Source of the DNA: Lentimicrobium sp.
Lineage (GTDB): Bacteria > Bacteroidota > Bacteroidia > Flavobacteriales > Flavobacteriaceae
Assembly (NCBI GenBank): GCA_022758945.1
Contig: JAEMQE010000058.1
Span: 7,677 to 16,884, forward strand
Length of the DNA stretch: 9,208 nt
Direction of reading: 5' to 3'
Below the pieces are notes generated by a model. It saw nothing but the letters and a program-made list of their open reading frames with translations. It ran no database searches and was not told the origin of the DNA. Shown here one piece after another: positions 6,126-9,208 of the stretch. Numbering within the stretch: position 1 is the stretch's first letter; every line of letters starts with the position of its first letter. The translations under genes and the position numbers were made by a program.

Positions 6126-7973
6126 ATGTGTGGAATTAATGGAATCTTGCATTTGCAATCGCAAAAAAAAGTAGAAGAGCGCATCTTAACAAAAATGCGC
6201 GATTCTCTGGAACATCGAGGCCCTGACGACAAAGGATTATTTATTGAAAACAACATTGGCTTGGGGCATCGAAGGCTTTCAATTTTGGATGTTTCTTCGG
6301 CTGGACACCAACCTTTTCTATCGGATGATGGTCGTTATGTACTGGTTTATAATGGCGAAATATACAATTTCAGGGACTTTTATCATGAACTACGAAACAA
6401 TGGATTTGACATAAAAACAAGTTCCGATACCGAAGTTTTATTAAAATTATTCGAATTGTACGGCACAAAAATGCTCAATCGCCTCAACGGAATGTTTGCT
6501 TTTGCCATTTGGGACAAAAAAGAACGAAAACTGACAGCCGTACGAGACAGAATGGGAGTTAAACCTTTGTATTATTCGTTTTACAACGAGACTTTCTATT
6601 TTGCTTCCGAACAAAAAGCACTTTTCACAGCTGGAGTTCCTTTGAAAATGGCCAAAGACGGAATGGAAGAATACATTTTCAACCGATTTGTGGCTGGTGA
6701 AAATACCTTGTATGAAAACGTAAAAAAAGTATTGCCAGGACACGTTAAGACTATTCACGAAAGTGGAAAAATAACCAATGAAAAATGGTGGGATTTAAAA
6801 GCTGAAATTCAAAACCAGCCAAAAATTCAAAATCCGGTAGAATGGTTTCGGGAAACTTTTGATGATTCCATAAAATTGCGAATGGTCAGTGATGTTCCCG
6901 TTGGTGTTTTATTAAGCGGTGGACTCGATTCTTCCTCGATTTTGGCTTCGCTAAACCAACAGAATTACAAAGACATTGAAACTTTTAATATTGGTTTCAA
7001 GGAAAAAGAACACAACGAATCACATTTAGCAAAAATAATGGCGGAGAAATTCGATTATGGATTTCACACGATGCAACTGGAAGACAATGCTCTTTTTGAC
7101 AAACTGATCAGTTCTACTTATTTTCAGGACGAACCCATAATGCATTTAAGCGAACCACACATTTTGGCACTTGCACAATTGGCAAAACCATCAGTAAAAG
7201 TGTTGCTTTCTGGTGAAGGAGCTGACGAATTGATGGGTGGTTATGTAAGATACAAAGCGCTAAAATACCCGTCTTTATTGAATTCGATTGGAACAATTGG
7301 ACATATGGATTATTTTACAACGAAACCACGTTATGAAAAACTGGCCCGTTATTCCCAAATCAAAGACAATGACGATTTGGTGATTTACAATGGTTCCAAT
7401 ATTTATCCAAATGACATTGCTAAAACTTTTGGAATTACTAATCCTCCAAAAAATGAATACAGAAAACAAATTCTGGAAGATGCAAAATCCTTGTATCCAA
7501 ATAACCTGAGAAGACAAGCGCTTTATTTTGACCAACACACTTATTTATGTTCGCTACTCGACCGAAACGACCGTTGCACAATGGGCGCATCAATAGAATG
7601 CAGAGAACCTTTCTTGGATCAAAGACTCATTATTGGATTGGGTTCGTTGGAAGACAAATGGCTTTTTACGGGTAAAAAATGGAAATACATACTGAAATCA
7701 GCAATGGCATCACGTTTGCCAGGAGAAATCCTGAAATTCAAAAAAGTAGGATTGAGCGTTCCTTGGGGCGATTATTTAATAAAAAGTCCTGGATTCATTG
7801 AAGAATTAGAATCATTTTCGAAAAGTGATTTGTTCAGAATGCCCTATTTTGAACACATCAATGCACATAAACTAGTTGAGGATTTAAGAAAAGGCGACCG
7901 GAAAATGCTCCCTTACATTATGCCATTATTTATGATGCATATTTGGTTAAAAACTTATGCAAATAAATTTTAA
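6126..7973 (+). CDS. asnB: Asparagine synthase (glutamine-hydrolysing), AsnB type
   Basis: This class II glutamine amidotransferase hydrolyses glutamine and uses the ammonia with ATP to amidate aspartate or an alternative carboxylate. It is 615 residues long, against about 554 for E. coli AsnB, which fits the longer bacterial subfamily often found in polysaccharide loci. The glutaminase domain (about 1-210) starts MCGINGI with nucleophile C2, and shows RGPDD at 31-35, GHRRLSILD at 47-55, YNGEIYN at 75-81 and SDTEVLL at 100-106. The synthetase domain has the PP-loop SGGLDSSS at 264-271, SGEGADELMGGY at 362-373 and DRNDRCTMGASIECREPFLD at 479-498. It begins 2 nt after the glycosyltransferase stop codon and is the last gene of the run. 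Either housekeeping asparagine synthesis or amidation of a uronic acid or glycan is possible. Confidence 0.93.
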   Translation: MCGINGILHLQSQKKVEERILTKMRDSLEHRGPDDKGLFIENNIGLGHRRLSILDVSSAGHQPFLSDDGRYVLVYNGEIYNFRDFYHELRNNGFDIKTSSDTEVLLKLFELYGTKMLNRLNGMFAFAIWDKKERKLTAVRDRMGVKPLYYSFYNETFYFASEQKALFTAGVPLKMAKDGMEEYIFNRFVAGENTLYENVKKVLPGHVKTIHESGKITNEKWWDLKAEIQNQPKIQNPVEWFRETFDDSIKLRMVSDVPVGVLLSGGLDSSSILASLNQQNYKDIETFNIGFKEKEHNESHLAKIMAEKFDYGFHTMQLEDNALFDKLISSTYFQDEPIMHLSEPHILALAQLAKPSVKVLLSGEGADELMGGYVRYKALKYPSLLNSIGTIGHMDYFTTKPRYEKLARYSQIKDNDDLVIYNGSNIYPNDIAKTFGITNPPKNEYRKQILEDAKSLYPNNLRRQALYFDQHTYLCSLLDRNDRCTMGASIECREPFLDQRLIIGLGSLEDKWLFTGKKWKYILKSAMASRLPGEILKFKKVGLSVPWGDYLIKSPGFIEELESFSKSDLFRMPYFEHINAHKLVEDLRKGDRKMLPYIMPLFMMHIWLKTYANKF

Positions 7974-7980
7974 AATTTTA

Positions 7981-8177
7981 GCCACGAATTACACGAATTC
8001 TCACAAATTTCTTTACCTTAAAAATTTCACTAAATCCTTTTAAATTAAGCATCAGGGTTGAAAAATCGATTTTATTTTCTTTTTATAAAAGACTAATTTA
8101 TTGTGATGAGATAAGACCTGGATGAAATTAAGAATATTTAAAATTAAAAATTAGTGCTGATTCGTGTAATTTGTGGC
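7981..8177. repeat. MITE-like element with imperfect ~30-bp terminal inverted repeats
   Basis: The left end 7981-8010 and the right end 8148-8177 are inverted copies, matching at 25 of 30 positions (both ends read GCCACRAATTACACGAAT from outside inward). Each end holds three CACNAATN-type units at 9- and 10-nt spacing: CACGAATT at 7983, CACGAATT at 7992 and CACAAATT at 8002 on the left, with CACAAATT, CACGAATC and CACTAATT on the right. The roughly 137-nt centre has no ORF and is AT-rich, with a 12-bp palindrome AAAATCGATTTT at 8062-8073 and TTTTATAAAA at 8081-8090. I could not identify a target-site duplication. From memory, CACGAATTACACGAATT-like words recur in intergenic regions of Flavobacterium. 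It could be a REP- or MITE-like mobile repeat. A T7 tract (8182-8188) just outside the right end could make it double as the asnB terminator. Confidence 0.7.
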
Positions 8178-8229
8178 AAACTTTTTTTGTTTAGCGGTAA
8201 TAAAACCTACACAAATAAATTTTAATACT

Positions 8230-8237
8230 TACTTTTG
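8230..8237 (+). promoter_or_regulatory. Candidate -7 promoter element for murB
   Basis: TACTTTTG matches TAnnTTTG exactly and ends 27 nt before the murB ATG, a good distance for a short leader. No TTTG is found at the expected 19-nt spacing upstream, so only half of the promoter is supported. It lies just outside the MITE-like element, implying that murB has its own promoter, independent of the asnB run. Confidence 0.4.
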
Positions 8238-8264
8238 GATTAAGTTTTAAACGCACTCCCATTT

Positions 8265-9208
8265 ATGGAAATACAAAATAATTTTTCTCTAAAAAACTAC
8301 AATACTTTTGGCATTGAAGCCAGCGCCAAACAATTTGTTGCCGTTCACAATGTAGCTGAATTAAAAACAGTTTTGGAACAAAACAAATCACAAAAAAAGT
8401 TTATTCTTGGCGGCGGAAGCAATATGCTTTTGACAAAAGACATCGAAGCATTAGTCATTCACGTCGATTTGAAAGGCAGAAAAATCATCAGGGAAAACGA
8501 TGATTTTGTCTGGGTCGAAAGTCAGGCTGGCGAAAACTGGCACGAATTTGTGATTTGGACTATCAACCAAAACTTTGGCGGATTGGAAAATATGTCACTG
8601 ATTCCAGGAAATGTGGGCACAACTCCAGTACAAAACATTGGCGCTTATGGAACTGAAATAAAGGACACTTTCGATTCCTGTGAAGCGATGACAATTGAAA
8701 ATCAGCAAATGAAAACATTTACCAAAGCCGAATGTCATTTTGGTTATCGTGAAAGCGTTTTCAAAAATGAGGTCAAAGATCAATACATTATTACTTCGGT
8801 GGTTTTTAAATTGACCAAACGCAATCATAAAATTAATACTTCGTATGGCGATATTACTGCTGAATTGGCAAAAAACAATGTCGTTACTCCAACTCTAAAA
8901 GACGTGAGCAATGCCGTAATTGCCATTCGTCAAAGTAAATTGCCCGACCCAAAAGAACTGGGAAACAGTGGCAGTTTCTTTAAAAACCCCATTCTTTTAA
9001 AAACTGATTTCGAGAAAATTCACCAGAAATTTCCCGGAATGAAATACTATGAAGTTTCTGAAACCGAAGTTAAAGTTCCCGCAGGTTGGTTGATTGAACA
9101 AGCCGGATTCAAAGGAAAACGTTTTGGTGATGCGGGAATTCACAAAAATCAGGCTTTGGTTTTAGTAAATTATGGCAACGCAACAGGAAAGGAAATTCTA
9201 GATATTTC
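8265..9208 (+). CDS. murB: UDP-N-acetylenolpyruvoylglucosamine reductase (partial, 3' end beyond window)
   Basis: MurB is the FAD- and NADPH-dependent cytosolic enzyme that reduces UDP-GlcNAc-enolpyruvate to UDP-MurNAc, the second committed step of peptidoglycan synthesis. I translated 314 residues from the ATG at 8265. FAD-binding motifs are LGGGSNM at 48-54 and PGNVGTTPVQNIGAYG at 114-129. The GYRESVF block at 160-166 carries the conserved Arg (R162), and GNSGSFFKNP at 233-242 contains S237, equivalent to the catalytic serine of E. coli MurB. AGWLIEQAGFKGKRFGDAGI follows near the C-terminus. This is the type I form, about 337-345 residues long. The last 25-30 residues, including the final catalytic glutamate, lie outside the window. 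The start matches the family N-terminus (NFSLKNYNTFGI). It is separated from asnB by 291 nt holding a repeat element. Confidence 0.95.
   Translation, partial: MEIQNNFSLKNYNTFGIEASAKQFVAVHNVAELKTVLEQNKSQKKFILGGGSNMLLTKDIEALVIHVDLKGRKIIRENDDFVWVESQAGENWHEFVIWTINQNFGGLENMSLIPGNVGTTPVQNIGAYGTEIKDTFDSCEAMTIENQQMKTFTKAECHFGYRESVFKNEVKDQYIITSVVFKLTKRNHKINTSYGDITAELAKNNVVTPTLKDVSNAVIAIRQSKLPDPKELGNSGSFFKNPILLKTDFEKIHQKFPGMKYYEVSETEVKVPAGWLIEQAGFKGKRFGDAGIHKNQALVLVNYGNATGKEILDI

Noticed and set aside
6447..6758. Antisense ORFs inside asnB, here and at 7114-7296 and 7275-7538
   Set aside because: They lie opposite conserved AsnB motifs and show no protein-family features.
7981..8177. CRISPR array or tRNA gene in the asnB-murB gap
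   Set aside because: The repeats are short 8-bp units at 9-10 nt spacing confined to inverted ends, with no spacer-repeat periodicity, and no cloverleaf or CCA-like ends are seen.

Overview
The window looks like chromosomal DNA from a Bacteroidota bacterium, most likely Flavobacterium or a close relative. The evidence is low GC, A-rich start contexts with no clear Shine-Dalgarno sequences, matches to the Bacteroidota -7 element TAnnTTTG, lipoprotein signal peptides, and proteins of clear flavobacterial flavour. No name was supplied, so the genus is an inference.

Layout. On the minus strand at the left edge, a membrane-anchored TPR protein gene (486-1259) is followed by ribH, lumazine synthase (1-413, cut by the window edge). 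The 72 nt between them is almost entirely one perfect 24-bp inverted repeat. Divergent from these, on the plus strand, are recF (1405-2484) and a lipoprotein of the DUF3089 alpha/beta-hydrolase family (2526-3575). Next comes a tightly spaced four-gene run (3664-7973, gaps of 10, 8 and 2 nt): a rhodanese-thioredoxin fusion lipoprotein, a DUF2461 protein, a GT4-type glycosyltransferase and an AsnB-type glutamine amidotransferase. A 291-nt gap follows. It holds a MITE-like element of about 197 bp with imperfect terminal inverted repeats, and a -7-like element for murB (8265 to the right edge, 3' end missing).

How it fits together. Most genes are housekeeping or envelope functions: riboflavin synthesis (ribH), replication repair (recF) and peptidoglycan precursor synthesis (murB). 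The glycosyltransferase and asnB stop/start pair suggests synthesis or amidation of a surface glycan, although AsnB could simply make asparagine. The thioredoxin lipoprotein probably does thiol redox chemistry outside the cytoplasmic membrane.

I saw no phage, CRISPR, toxin-antitoxin, defence or secretion cassette, and no RNA gene. The most unusual DNA is in the two intergenic repeat structures. The least understood proteins are the DUF3089 lipoprotein, the DUF2461 protein and the rhodanese-thioredoxin fusion. I do not see an obvious undescribed multi-gene system here.
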